Source: Ischnura elegans (taxonomy: Eukaryota; Arthropoda; Insecta; Odonata; Coenagrionidae). From it: a stretch of DNA of 64,000 nt. Positions 34,621-47,464 of this stretch are shown here, one piece after another. The stretch is from assembly GCF_921293095.1 (NCBI RefSeq), contig NC_060250.1, positions 12,976,001-13,040,000 on the forward strand. Reading direction: 5' to 3'. The notes beneath the pieces are model-generated. The model saw only the letters and a program-made list of their open reading frames with translations, did not search any database and was not told where the DNA came from. A program made the position numbers and the translations under genes. Every line of letters starts with the position of its first letter. Position 1 is the first letter of the stretch.

Positions 34621-37572
34621 ATTCCATATTTATAAAATTGCTTTTAATTTATGTCGAAAGCATGTGTATCTACTCCTGATTGCTGCAAAATATTTCTGTT
34701 ATTGAAAAAAAAATGAAAATGATTAAATCTGGATACAATAACAGGATCACTAGAATGTAAAGAGGAGTATGGCAAATCTGTGTAAAATAATATAATACTA
34801 CATTACTTTTCCCCTACCCAGAATTTTCACTCAATATTTCGAAAGTAAATAATTTAAAAATGCAAAAGAAAAATGTCTGGACGAAATGCTATGGTATTCT
34901 CATGGAAGTAGCCTACGAAAACGACCACAAAATTTGTTTCACGCAAATTTCTTTCTTAGTGCGCCGTGCTTGTCACGAGGAACATATCCCGTAAATTCCG
35001 TAGCAGCGTCCTCAATAATTTGGGATTTACGTTGATTAGTGAGTGAATCAATCAGTCAGTACATCTTGTATTATATAGAGGAGACGTCCGAATGCGTCAG
35101 CCAGATTTGGAATCCCGAAATTTCCGCTCGTTGATCCTCTGCATTAGCTGATAGACTCCGTTGCCCCCGTGGCCGCTAACATTTCCACTAGAATTTTAGC
35201 TCACTGTAGCCAAAGTATCTCTTATCCCTTTATGATTCATCGTATATTTAGCCTACTTCCTTCACATCTCAATTCATCAATAATTTTGAGAGAACGGCGT
35301 CACCATTTTTCGCTAATCATGGTCCCTAAAAACTACACATTAATAACATAACTCAAAAATATTACTTGGAAGCAGCTGCATATTTCGCACTGCCAAAAAT
35401 GCTGTAGCGGTAAGCTATAGGGCTAATAGTATTTCGGCGGGAATGTGAAACAACTATGCATTTTATGGAATTAGCTAATGATAATTCATGAATGCTGGTG
35501 ACAAATATAAGGAGAATTGAGGTGTGAAGGTATTGGAAAATAGGAATAGGTTCAAGGAAGTTTTATGAGCTAGCTAATGACTGTCTGTATTCCGAACGGA
35601 TGAATTAAAATATTACGAAATTTTTATTTATTAATAGCGAGTAATATTTCCATGAAAAAATGGACTTTTATATTTTGAAACTCCTACTAATGACAAAAAA
35701 ATAATTACTCCCATAAATAGGCAATTATAATGACGGTATGTACTCCGAAGCTTCTGTATTTACTGAGATACATTCAACAAATATTAAATCACTTGTGCTT
35801 TAAATCATACTAGTTAAATCGTATGACTTGAGCTGTTTCGTTGATCTCCATGTGTGGTAAACGGTCGGAAAAATGACACTTTTAAAGACCCTAGATTAAG
35901 CATCCGGAGAAAGCAATTTATTCTTCTTATCACTTCCATCCAAAGCCTGTAAGCCCGAAAGAAAACCATTAAGCACTACGTACAACTTTAAATGCTAAAG
36001 TGATACAGCTGATAAAGAACCTAATGGTCTCCACTCCACCGCTAAAAATCTCTAGAAATTCCCAGTGGACAGAATTGCCTCCGGTTACTCACGGAGACGG
36101 CATGGGGTACTGGGGCTCAATTGCGCGTATTTCGGTTTTTCATTTTTGTATATTTTATAAAATGTTATGATATTAAAAACAAAGAGGACACCGCCATACT
36201 GAGCAATTCCTATCCCACGTGTTCTTGCATTAACAAGAGTCTCTTAAAATGATAACCAGTTAGCCCAAGTCAGTAACTTTCCCCGCCTACTGGGCTATTT
36301 TATTCCGCATAACCCATCTTCAAAATTTAGGCCTAGAATATGAATTAGAACGAAAGTCTTAAATGCCAGTTCTAAACGATTACATTTATCATAAAATTGG
36401 AAGTTAAAATGGAATGCAACCCTTACATAGCCCGAACACTGATCTTAAAATGTAGAGGTGACGTATTTTTATATGCTATTTATAAAAAAATTAACCATCC
36501 AATTGCAATCAATGTCTATGATGCAGGATAATTAGTTGTAATCACAATGGAAATATACAAATTTTTAGGTGATAGATGGTATGTGTTCGTAATGATAAGT
36601 ATACTATGTCGGCAAAATTAGTGAACGAACTCCCTAGCAATTTTTTCTTAGCAACTCAGACCATCATGATAATTATTTGGGTTTCAGTTATTTTCACTTA
36701 AAACAAATGATAAATTATTAATCACCCTCACATTATACGCACGATGTAGAGTAAATTCCTAGTTATGACTTACTTGTTAACAAATTATAAGCGAGAAAAT
36801 ATTTACTCTCTCGGCTGGGAAAGGGAAATTTCTCCCAATAACTAAGACGCATAGCATGTTTCAAGTAGTGAAAGAGTGCGCCTGGAAGCATATAATGGAA
36901 GAAGATAGTCCAACTTGTGATGCTCTCAACGAAGTTTTAACAATGACCAGTGTGTAGAGGTATCCATTCTTATCCCTACCCATTCTTGTGTTCATTTTCC
37001 GGCCAAAACATTCTACCTACCCCCGTGTTTGGGGTAGGGCAGGGGTAGGCAATAAAACATTTTTATCCTGGCTACCTGTCCCAGAACCCAAAACATCTAG
37101 AAGCTTCAGAAGTCAGTGGAAAAATACCGGCTAAGGCATTTTCACGTCAGTGGGTCACCGTGTCTGCCTGGAACCGCTGGTACAGATTGTTTGAGATACA
37201 TAGTTTCCAAACCAATCATACACGTATTTCTTTGCATGCACTCAATTTATTTTATTTGATTCACCATATTTGCGTTTCTTACTATGATTATGAAGATTAG
37301 CAGCGGCTCTCTTTGTTTGCAGGTTTCCAAAAATTGTCAAATATTCATATTATATTCATCATTGATATGTGATTGTTACCATTTATAGCTAAGTATTTTT
37401 TGTGCTGAACAGTATGGCTTTGAGAGCGAATCGCCGTGTAACGTACCGAACCCATTCACTCTAATTTTCCCGTTGACTCAAAATCGACCAAACCCCTCCA
37501 CGCTGGATACGCTATTCACCAGGATATATATCCGCGCCAGGATATAATTTTTTTCTATGAACGCCGCCAGTG
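34621..37572. other. Non-coding stretch, about 3 kb
   Basis: No gene or paired element ends found. caggggtaggcaat at 37039 is like a hAT end, but I found no partner. 37260-37450 resembles 40610-40720 (catttatagctaagtatttt, tatggctttgag). Confidence 0.4.
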
Positions 37573-37580
37573 GTGTAAAG

Positions 37581-38499
37581 TAGTGATGGGTCGATCATGA
37601 ACGATTCGATCAAAAAGATTGAATCACTAGGTGAATCAAATGACTCATGATTCATTTCGTTAAACAAGTCGATCATCAATCACTCCGACTTCCGGTTTCA
37701 TATCAATCATCTCGGTTTCCGGTTTGATTCAAAATTTGGAACGACCGATGCTTAATCTCTTTTCGTCAGGGCAGAAATAGTTGTGAGAAAATTAAATACT
37801 ATATTATGAAGAACTGAATACTTGTGTAATATTTTTCTTAAATGTTTTCCAGCAGTTATCAGTATTAATAACAACAATACACGTAAAAGGAAAATATTAA
37901 GATGACTCCTGTAGGAGAACGTTAAGAAGTAGAAGTTAAAGCTGGTTATATTTTATTGTGCCGTTCATAAAATTATCCTGCAGATCAGATTCATGCATGG
38001 TACGTGTGTGGTGTATTTTGTGTTATATTTTGATCAACTATAGTTAGAAATTATTTTATTAGTGTTAAGAAACTGTGGCAGTTTCGCCTTCCCAAATATT
38101 TTCATGACACTGCTTCCTACATTTTTGCAATCTAATTTACTCATCTAGGAATTCACAATTAAAATAGTATATGAAATGATAATATGGATAGCAATCAGCG
38201 TTACCAATGCTCTTCGCAGATGAGGCAGTATTTATTCGATTATTCAAAGTGATTTATTACATCCATCGATTGAGTCTTTTCGATCTTGATTCCTTTTGAG
38301 TCTTTTCGATCATGATTCCTTTTGAGTCTTTTCAATCATGACTCCTTTGAGTCTTTTCGATCTTGATTCCTTTGAGTCTTTTCGATCTTGATTCATTTGA
38401 GTCTTTTCGATCATAATGATTGAATCAATTGATTGAATCATTTATGTGACTCGAGTCAAAATGATTGAATCACTAAAATGATCACTTTGCCCATCACTA
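37581..38499. mobile_element. DNA element with 8 bp duplication (919 bp), hAT-like
   Basis: Exact duplication gtgtaaag at 37573-37580 and 38500-38507. The ends tagtgatggg and cccatcacta are a perfect 10 bp inverted pair; beyond that the sequence is a loose inverted array of gattgaatca/tgattcaatc units. No transposase. A tandem array sits near the right end (38267-38420). Confidence 0.9.
38267..38420 (+). repeat. Tandem array, ~26 bp unit, about 6 copies
   Basis: Unit like gagtcttttcgatcttgatt(ccttt), repeated about six times with changes at the cttg/catg position and 25/26 bp length variation. Located inside the 37581-38499 element, close to its right end. Confidence 0.85.
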
Positions 38500-38620
38500 G
38501 TGTAAAGGTACTGGAATATTCCAGCGGGTAACCTAGTGCTAATCTCTTATGTATGTACATTTTTTCTATTAACCAGCTTGTAGAAACAGTTGTCTCCGTG
38601 GGGTGGTCGCCGTTGTAGGG

Positions 38621-39201
38621 CAAGGTGCGTATAATAGGAGGTGGTCTCAGCTTAAACTGCCGTCCGGGCTTGACGTCACGGAGTTCCAAAGGTAGACGTA
38701 TGCCAGGGAATAACAAGCAGGAACCGGGTCGTGATATCGCCTTTCCACATCAAATTCTTATGAGTTACAACAAAAATATCGTTATTTGCCATCAGATTAT
38801 GTTGAGTACTCTTCCGGAATGACCTTTTCCTATCCTTTTCAATCGCATCGTAAAACTAGCAAAGTAAGCAGAATTATCGTATTCTCCATCCTATAGTTTC
38901 ACCCGTAAAATATCGTAATGATCATGCTATTTGAAATTCTAAACTCACAAGGGAAATAAGCTACCGTAAAAAATAGGTAAACACGTTTATATTACTTAAG
39001 TATTTCCAGCTTTAAAATTTAAACTGAAAACCACGACTGCAGATTTGTAGCCACTTCAAAATTGCAAATGGAATTCTTTTTCAAATGGAATTTTTTTGCA
39101 AATGGAATTGCAAATCAAATTCAAGATAAACATTTACATGCAATGTAAATATGTATCACAACTATCATTTTGGCTAAAAATAACCTATTATACGCACCTT
39201 G
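38621..39201. mobile_element. DNA element with 8-9 bp duplication (581 bp)
   Basis: The ends caaggtgcgtataatagg and cctattatacgcaccttg are a perfect 18 bp inverted repeat. The flanks gttgtaggg (38612-38620) and gttgttggg (39202-39210) match 8 of 9. No coding. hAT by duplication length and CA start, but a Mutator-like 9 bp duplication is possible. Confidence 0.88.
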
Positions 39202-39599
39202 GTTGTTGGGCTGGACGAGAGAGAGAACCGTGAATGAGAGAGGCCTTTTGGGGGTGGGTTGGTTTCCAAAAGCTGTAAAATCTCCTCTCACATTAGTGCC
39301 CACCACTCAAGGTCTTCGCTCATTGGCGACTTTTTTTTACTGACCTTTCCCTCGCCCCCTCTCCTCCACCCGCGTGAAGTTGGGGGCTCGTGGTCAGTTT
39401 TCGTTCGTGTGTCGACCGTTGAACTTGGTCCGTCACTCCGCATGGAACCACTGCCGTGGGCGTGAAGATCTTTTCCCTTTACCTATCTTCCCTCAAGACA
39501 AACTTTGGATTCAAGTGGATGTTTTCATCTTTCGGTCGGAATAATTGATTTCGGAAGCTTCTCGAGTGGATATCCTCGCCAGTTTCTCAACTACGGAGT
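39202..39599 (+). promoter_or_regulatory. GC-richer stretch; weak promoter candidate
   Basis: At 39310-39450 there is a pyrimidine-rich, CG-containing segment with ggtcagttttcgttcgtgtg. TCAGT is the arthropod initiator consensus and the cgttcgtg run follows it. No TATA box at -30 and no coding exon follow, so this is only a suggestion. Confidence 0.2.
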
Positions 39600-39763
39600 C
39601 TGTAAGTTCGTATCAGTTTCTTTTACTTCTAATCAGACATTTTGAAAAATCCTTCCGACAAAGAGGAATAAAGGAGTGGAACGACCTACCTGAAGTTATT
39701 TTTAAGATCTTCCCTGCAAATGCGAAATTTTTTAGGATGAAGTGCTCATCACTTATTGTTTAA
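39600..39763 (+). pseudogene. CR1/Jockey-group LINE, C-terminal fragment
   Basis: The frame ends LIRHFEKSFRQRGIKEWNDL(PEVI), matching the (R)xxSFFPRxIxEWNxLP closing motif of these ORFs, then a stop at 39763. It has SFRQ for SFFP. About 50 codons only; the 3' tail after it is not clearly delimited. Confidence 0.6.
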
Positions 39764-40085
39764 TTACGTGGTGGTTTAAAAGGGAGAGTGTGAAATTGTG
39801 TTAATTGCGTCAATGTTCATTTGTTAGTTGTATTATATTAGAATTAATGTATTCAATGGATTGTTTGAAATTGGTTTATTGGGAAAATGTTAAATTCTTA
39901 GCATTATGAGATTAGAATGGATGTATTATTTTTTACCATGGGTGTCTTTTCTGTTTCTAAACTTTGTATTAGATGGGTACATTTGTTATTCATGTGTAAG
40001 CATCTAATGCTGCCACCAGGCAATAGTCTACTTGCAGCAATGTGTAATAATAGTAATAATCAGCGACCCCTGAATGTTATATTTA

Positions 40086-40160
40086 CTACATCTACATCTA
40101 TATAATACCCCGCAAGCCGCCCGAAAGGTGTGTGGCAGGGGGTGTTAGGGCACTAGCCCT
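40086..40160 (-). repeat. CR1/Jockey LINE 3' end
   Basis: The text ctacatctacatctatataa, ccccgcaagccgcc and ggtgtgtggcagggggtgtt matches 8313-8365 and the reverse of 1340-1402. Minus strand; no coding part next to it can be recognised. Confidence 0.75.
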
Positions 40161-42159
40161 TTTGAGGTATACCTCTTTAAAGTTTTCGCTATAATTCTTC
40201 GTATGCGATCGATTTTGATTGCTTTACTTCGCCACATTAACATTCCTTATCATGGTTGCGAACATCAACAGCGATTTGTTTATTCGCAGGTTTCTACAGC
40301 TTTGAATAGATGAAGTCATCATTTTCTGGCTCCATCCGCGTATGTGTGAATCTTACAGCTTCTTAGCAACATGCGCATAAAAAATGCTTAATTCATCCAT
40401 AAACGGCGGTCAGTTTAGCAAATGTCAAATACCATGTATCTTATGTATATTGACGTTAAAATTCAGCCATAGATATAGTTCTTGGAGTTATGAATCCCTA
40501 TTTTCTTTGTGGGCCATTGATTTCCGACTTTGTTTTCCGGAACTTTTTCGTGAATCCACGGAAATTAACTTTTATCAAGTATGTCGCTTGAAAAATTTTG
40601 CTGATAGATGGACCATCAATACACCGTCGTATATGCAGCATTGATTTGTTTTATTTATCATTTATAGCTTAATATTTTTGGTGCTCAAAATTATGGCTGT
40701 GAGTGTGTGCCACGCACAGGAAATAAATTTGTTATTATTTCCGTACCCAATGTTGTCGTTTAGGTGAATTCAAAAGCACTTGCCAGAATGTTTTTGTAGA
40801 AAAAGTCAAGAGCAAAGCTTTCCATGAATGAAAAATTTTATATGCAAAAATATCGATTCAATCACTGATTTTTTTAATGCCTGAGTAGTGGTGACGTATG
40901 TAAAAATGATAATTTGCCATAATTTTTGCCAAAAAAAAAATACATTTGCTGCTTTAATTGATGGGTAAGAAAATATATATTACTAAGAAGAGAACTGTTT
41001 CCTTGCCTAAACTCATCAGCCAAGTGTTGTTGGTACATCATGTCTCCCGACCATGGAAAACCCGTTTTTTACTATTTATATTCATTACCCTTTTTTATAT
41101 TTATTTTTATCCATTTTTTCGTCCTTCAATTGTTCCCCGAAGAAAAGTAATTCTCCTAGCATCGACGGTAGCTCACACGTGTCCCTGACACAATTGAGAG
41201 TCCTTAATATCAGATATTAGTATCTAGGTGAAGTTTACCGATTAAAGAGCTTATCACTACCGGATGAAAGCTCTGTGTGCTAAGCGGGCTCGAATGGCCG
41301 TGTGATAGGCGAGCACCTGTCTTTGAAATTCTCGCTCCACGCGACTGTTATCGAGTCATTGCCGCTGGTGCATCGAACGTCTCGTCCCCCCCCCCCCCCC
41401 CACCGATGCACTTGGGGGCAGGGTCGTCGTCCAACAATGCATTGTGGCCCTCTTCTGTCTCCATGGGATTCAAACTACCATCAATCTCATTATTAATTTT
41501 TTTTATTTGAGGCAAATGGGCCTTCCCTTATCATCCTCTGTGGCAGTAATTCTTTATTACTTTGTTGTGATGCATTCAATTTTTTATTATACTCAATTGT
41601 GGCTTTCTGATACGTAGGTTTTCTTCATATTACATAATATCTTATTCCTAATAATGCATCGTTGAGTATTTGCTGACGTATTTCGTATTAGTTGTATCAG
41701 TTATAATTCCCAATCGTCAAAATATGTATTTTTAATACAGGAATTGCCCTCGTTTTGTCTTCATAAAATGGCGCTATCTCCATTTATATTTTGTATGTGA
41801 AGTAAGGTATGATTAGGTATTTTTCCGACACATTCTGTTGTGTTTTCCCCATAGTGCGAGCCAAGCGTAGCTAAATTAATGCAGATATTGAAAAAAAAGG
41901 CAATGAATGAAAGTGTAAAGGATCAGTTGTGATGGTTTTACTGCCGGTAGTGGAATTTTTATGAAGTATTGGAATTATGAAGTAAATTTATGACACTTAC
42001 TTGAGAAAGGATTTGAAAAATAATTATATTGAAGAAATTTTTGAAAATAATGATTTTTTCAAGTAAATATTGCCTTAAATATTTAAGAATGAATAGGCTG
42101 AATAGAGGAATAAAATGTTTGTGTAACATTTTGTCACCCACAACCCTTCTTCCTATCCG
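40161..42159. other. Non-coding stretch
   Basis: 40610-40720 partly repeats 37260-37450. A run of about 15 C lies at 41388-41402. Nothing else recognised. Confidence 0.4.
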
Positions 42160-42480
42160 CCTGTGCTTCTGCGATTATTTTCTTCAGACCATCATGCGTC
42201 ATAATGTTACCAATTTATTTGTTCCGTCCTCTTAAGGTGTTTAAAAGACTTCTCTTTTCTCCAACTCTACTTAGCACTTCGCCACTACTTACTCCGTTGA
42301 TCCATTTTATCTTTATCATTCACATAATTTTTTGGTAGCAGTGCATTTCGAACGATTTCACTCTTGACTTCTCTGCAACTGTCAAAGTCCAAACCGCACT
42401 CCCATAGAGAAACATGTTCCATAAGTCGTATCTGATGAATTATTTCCATACTTCTAAGGTTTAATTTTCAACTGTTGGGT
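42160..42480 (-). pseudogene. RTE-like LINE (first family), C-terminal fragment
   Basis: On the minus strand: LEVWK*FIRYDLWNMFLYGS(AVW), VAEKSRVKSFEMHCYQK, IKIKWINGVSSGEVLSRVGE and KRSLLNTL, then a degraded RHDGLKK. These align segment by segment with FEMWCYRRMMKIKWIDQVSN and RRVGEKRSLMKTL of the 4.4 kb copy. Frame changes at the YQK/IKIKW junction. Confidence 0.8.
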
Positions 42481-45400
42481 ATTCAATAGTTACGGAGCGT
42501 GTTATCCTACTGGGGAAAGCAATATCGAAATGTTAATCGAGAAATCCTAGGTTCAAATCACAGACGAAGCCGTAAGGAAAATTGTCCGTAGTAAAATAAT
42601 ATGTATAATAATATAATATGTTTGTAATGAAAACGAAATAAAAAAAAGCCAATTGCACCAATTCCTCGTGTGTTTTATCATGGGATGTATGAAATATTTT
42701 TTCTGTTTTGTTTTCCCATCAAGCACGAACATTTTTGTCTTGGGAGGTGGCATATTGCTACCGACCTCAGACAATATCCTAAGAGCTGAATGTAAATGTT
42801 AGGGTAAGAAGACGAAGCGTGAAACGTTCGTAAATCGTTAGAAAAAAGGATTTTTATTCGTTCTTGGTGTCATTGGGAACTTTATAAAATATGTTGGATG
42901 CGATTTCTGCCGTGATGTTTTTTTTTTGCCCATTGACCTTGATTTTGACCTTTGTCCTGAGGTCCCAGATTTTTATTAAAGATTTTTCTGTTTAAGTTTC
43001 TAAAAACACATCAATTAATAAACTGCGTCCAGTAGATTTTATCAGAAAATGTGTTGCGAAACTTTATCAGCCCTTAAATCCTCCCTGCTAGTTCATGATT
43101 TGGAATTTTGGATTTGAACTTCTCTTCTGGGTCAGCTACCCGAAATTTTGCTTGTCTGAAAAAAAAAGTGTTGACGTTTTCCTTGCCTTTTTGAGATTTT
43201 TTCAATTTGGCTTCTTATGAATTTGTACCATTAAATTGAAGATCGAAAATGACACGTGTGAATCGCAGTCTTTAATACGAGGCTATGCATAGACAAATTG
43301 GACAGTTATGGAAATTGAATTATATTTATATAAATCGTCAGATTATCAGACGATACCTTCATTATTTTCTTGCAGAAAGCAGCAATTAATGTGAAAAACG
43401 CGATTTGAGAAGGGAATAATTTTTTGACACCGTCCTTTTTGTTAGCATTGGGATGTAATAGTTGGGGAATCAATGTGACCATCAACCAGAACAGTCAGGG
43501 AATGCCATGGGAATTGGCAAATAGATCTAGAAAAAATGGATTAACACAAAGTTAACATGATTATTTTTCCTCTTTCGCTAGAGATTGGTATATTTTCCAT
43601 ATTTGAACACACTATTCCTAACATTCCATTGTGATGGTGCTCCATAACTGTTAAAAATTAATTTCTGTATCTAATATTTGATTAATTTGGTTTGTGGTTT
43701 ATATATAATTACTGAATTTACTCACATATTGATCTATTGATAAGATGCTCAATCGGTAAATTACGTATGTTATTTACTTTGCGGAAGATTGTTAGTCTGG
43801 AAGGCCGGGGAGTTACAGCTAAAGAAATTTCAATGATATAACTTTAAGAAGATTAAAAAAATTCTTATTTGTTCAAAATCCGAATATTAAAGCGCGATGG
43901 AGTTGAATTTTTGCATGATGAAAATATGCAATTTTCCACGATTTTTTTTACAAAATAGTCGTGGAAATAATCACGGAAAATTGCAATCGTTTCTTTCATT
44001 ATTTCCTCATTTGATTTTTGAGACTCACCTGTTGCGATCTGGTCAGATTAGAGCTTCGCTTTTGACAGGAGTGGTTTCCGACATCAGTTACCTTCATCAC
44101 CGGAGAAGCATTACGGACTGTACTAATTGCTGCCGGGTTTTGGTCCGTAATGGCCCCTTGCGCCCTCAGGCCCTTCCCCATGTCAAACACCCCCATCCCC
44201 TCCTCCACAAACACTTCACGAATGCACACCACCATGTAAACACTTCCTGCGATTGCCTCACGCCTGTACGGTTCGCGGATAAAAACGGCTCTTTACGCCT
44301 GTCACCTGTTTCCCGTTGTGGTTGGGCTCTTATCAAAATAATTTAGGAGAATTTGCTTTATGGCCCGTACCCCATGACGTTTATATTGCTGGTTACCTCT
44401 TGCGTTCTCTATTGTAAGGTACATCACTTGCGTCTAACGCCAGGGGAGCTGTCTCTTCGCCAAAATAATTTAGTAGAATTAGTTCTCCCATTCTACTCGC
44501 GAAGGCTTCGCTCGTTTTACGACGCGCCGTAAAAACTGATTGAGCAGGGCAACGAGAGCGAACGTCCACGTAGCAACCGAATGGAAACGTATTTTTATTC
44601 GGGGACTTTAGAGAAAACTGCCCCATTTTCCACTCTAAGAATTTGTATGGTTATTTAAATCAATTTTGAAAATATATAAACTAGCAGACATTGATTTGGA
44701 TTGGTTTGGATACCTTCGGAGAGCATCGCATCTGAGTGCGTAACACAAGTTATTTAAAAATAAAATCTAATTTAATTAACGAAAATAAATAAAAAATATT
44801 CATATATAATAATACAACAGTATCATCTATAATTTAAAGTTATCTGACAGGCATGAGATAATATACTCTCTAAAAGTAATAATATATTGTTTGCATTTAA
44901 GTTCCCTTTCGCACCACTTCCTTGTACCCAGGATCAAAACTAAGATGGGGCAAACCATGGTTTTTCAAGTTGTAGGTAAGATTTATGCACGGAAAAGGTG
45001 AATGAAATCAAAATTTTAAGGAAACAGTAACAGCTCTTTATTAGTTTTTAAAATTATTTGCTTGAAAAAATATTATTTTCCTCAAAGAAATTTGCGATTT
45101 TTGCTTCTAGGGGGGGGGGGAGACAGCTGCCCCCTCATGCCCCTCGCTGGGTACGCCCATGTACAGCACACTACCGAATATAGTGTTGACCCATTTTCAA
45201 ATGAACCATTTGTTTCAAAGTTTGCATAAGTTTGTTTATCACAACTTCTTTATTGTAAGTGCTATAAAAAAATGTTTTTCTTTGGCCGGCAGTATTCAAG
45301 CAGTGCCGATTTGGGTTTCGACGAGGCTTTGCACTTGTGGCGTCAATTGCCAAAACATAAAAAAGGGCCATATGAAAATGTAATTTGCGATTCGTATTAT

Positions 45401-46234
45401 GCGATAACTATATCATGCCTTTTTTGGCAACAGTTGAGAATAAAAGGGGCTCTTAGGCTAGGTACTTAACAAAGAACTGCAGTGTTCATAATGCTAACGG
45501 GTATTCGACTTAATGTTTGCATGCAGTTATCGACAGGACTGAAAACATTCGTTGTTCTTTTTCCGGTAGGGTACTCTTTTATTATAATGAATAGTTTTTT
45601 CACACAAAAATAGAGGATCAATCGTAGCTATTATTTCTCGAACGTCAAGCTTTCCGCTGAGGCGGTAAAGTATGTTAACCTCGGCGTGTTTCTTACAGCA
45701 ACTCCTCTGCTATAACCTCGGAGCCAAGGGATTTTGACTCCGTTGTTTTGGCTTGCAAGGCTCGGCGCGCTTTAGGTTCTGTGACCTGGTCGGCGTTGTT
45801 GACCTCTCGGAGATAAGGCTAGCGGAGGGTATGTTTTATCAATCGTGAGGCGATATTGACGTATCAGAAGCGTCGAGGAGGACTTTGAACGGAACTTTTT
45901 TTTTTCATTTTTAGAAACATTGGTATGAATAGAAATCATGTAATGTTTTGCGATAATCATCACAGAGTGGTCGAGATTACTTCTGCTTTGAGACCTCGTC
46001 TCGTGCTCTGCTTTCCCATTGATGACGCTCCGTATTGTGTCAGTTGGGACAGCAGCGTTGAAGACGGTTTTTTTTATCTGCTTCTAAGTTGCTTCGGAAT
46101 TCCTAAAGACTTCCGTGAAAAATTGGCCAAAAATGCTCCTTAATCACTGGATTAGTAACAATGGAATGCACTGCCTTCACTCTGAATTCAAGTGCTCCCA
46201 TACCCATTGCATAGCGACCAGCATTCCATTGTTG
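42481..46234. other. Non-coding stretch, about 3.7 kb
   Basis: Contains a small double hairpin at 43928-43986 (gcaattttcc...ggaaaattgc). At 45105-45160 a G-run is followed by gctgggtacgcccatg, which looks like the right end of a hAT-like miniature element whose left end I could not place. The 149-codon frame at 43897-44346 shows no domain I can name. A weak hammerhead-like patch is at 42797-42830. Confidence 0.4.
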
Positions 46235-46732
46235 ATTCCACCAAAACATTATAAATCATGAAATACAATTATTCACTTTCCTGGGAATTTTCAGAAAGAA
46301 AGCATTTACTTCCCAAATTGATATTTATGTAATTTTGTTGCCTTATTTGCTCTTTTTTGTTATTATTTTTAAAATATTGAATAAATGTATTTATTTTTTT
46401 GTGTTTAACTCCACTTTCTTATTTATGATACATCTTTTATAATGCTATGAAATAAGAGGAAATGTTATGCTGTTGATTATATTATGCTAACAGTATTTAG
46501 ATATAAGTTTTTATTTGTTGCCGTTATCGATGTGCATGCTAGAACTAATTTTCTTTTCTTGCGATACTCTACGGAAAAGATACTATTTTTTTATCCCTTA
46601 ATCGTCCTCCTACAACATGCGAATAAAAAATGTAACGGATTTGTTTTTTTATCGAATTGAAAAGCTTTCACGAAATAATTGCAATACACAAGAGAATCAC
46701 TGGTAATCACCTCAGTATTCATGTGAAAGTTG
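46235..46732 (+). repeat. Large inverted repeat, left arm (~498 bp)
   Basis: Begins attccaccaaaacattataa and ends near cctcagtattcatgtgaaag. Its reverse complement is found at 49253-49728, with roughly 85 percent identity by eye and short gaps. AT-rich, non-coding. Confidence 0.9.
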
Positions 46733-47090
46733 GATTTCAGCTTTCAGACTTCCGAACGCGCTCGACTATCATGGAAAGTAAAAATATGCAAAATTCGAAT
46801 GTTAGGATAGTGAATTTTGATATGCTAAAACTAACGCATGGGATTCAAGTAGTTTATCTTCCAAGTCGCAAACTCGTCCCAATTATACGAGGCGTGTTCA
46901 GAAAATAACGCGAATTTTGGATTTAAAAAAATATTCGTCTACATTAATGTTTTCACTTTCAAAATAGTCCCATACTTGATATTATGCAATTATGCCAGTG
47001 CTTCCTCAAATCTTTGAAACACATTTTAAACTCGATATTTGGGATAGCCTTTAGATCTGTCAGCGATTCCTTTTAATGCCCTATATCGAT

Positions 47091-47464
47091 GGCTAGGTTC
47101 TAACAATACGTAAGTACCTCGAAAAATAGCAACTTTTCAGGAAAACAAAAAAACGATTAATTGTTCTAATGTTAGAGCGTAGGTTTCCGCGGCGATGGTT
47201 TGATCTCTGCATTTCTCCAGGGTTTTCTTCCGCGTCAGATTGTTGGTTGACAACAGTTTCGCTGGCTATCCTGCCAGCGTCTTCAGGTCGAAGGTGGCTA
47301 CGCCACGCTAAAATTAAGAACAAAAAATTCATAAAACTGAAAAAGAAGCATACGCTTGCCAACAAAGAGTTGGTTTTGCTTGAATTTTATTATTTAATGT
47401 TATTAACTTTGATACCTGTGTCAAACCGGCCGAATTTTGAGATACGTGTTGTTAGAATTTAGCC
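47091..47464. mobile_element. Small TIR element (374 bp) inside the mariner
   Basis: Ends ggctaggttctaacaatacg and, reversed, ggctaaattctaacaacacg (17 of 20). The flanks atcgat occur at 47085-47090 and 47465-47470. Without it the mariner codons run on (KYID... to ...SLTDLKAIP). The interior shares tttccgcgg and gggttttcttccgcgt with 49740-49795 and carries a hammerhead-like motif on the minus strand. Confidence 0.75.
47249..47289 (-). ncRNA. Hammerhead-like motif
   Basis: Minus strand: gac-CTGAAGA-C-gctggc/gccagc hairpin (loop aggata)-GAAACTGTT-gtc. The central hairpin is a perfect 6 bp stem and the outer gac/gtc pair fully. Core CTGAAGA and GAAA are as in hammerhead ribozymes, with one extra pyrimidine before the hairpin. 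Confidence 0.5.

Noticed and set aside
37039..37075. hAT left end (caggggtaggcaat)
   Set aside because: No partner end or 8 bp duplication found within several kb.
38267..38420. Possible CRISPR array (regular repeats)
   Set aside because: Units are directly adjacent without unique spacers and lie inside a eukaryotic DNA element; this is a tandem repeat.
42797..42830. Additional hammerhead-like patch (agaagacgaagcgtgaaacg)
   Set aside because: Hairpin only 3 bp and core altered; I counted it as too weak.
43897..44346. 149-codon plus-strand frame
   Set aside because: No recognisable motif; composition shifts mid-frame and a 78-codon frame overlaps on the other strand. Could be an unknown gene but I cannot support it.
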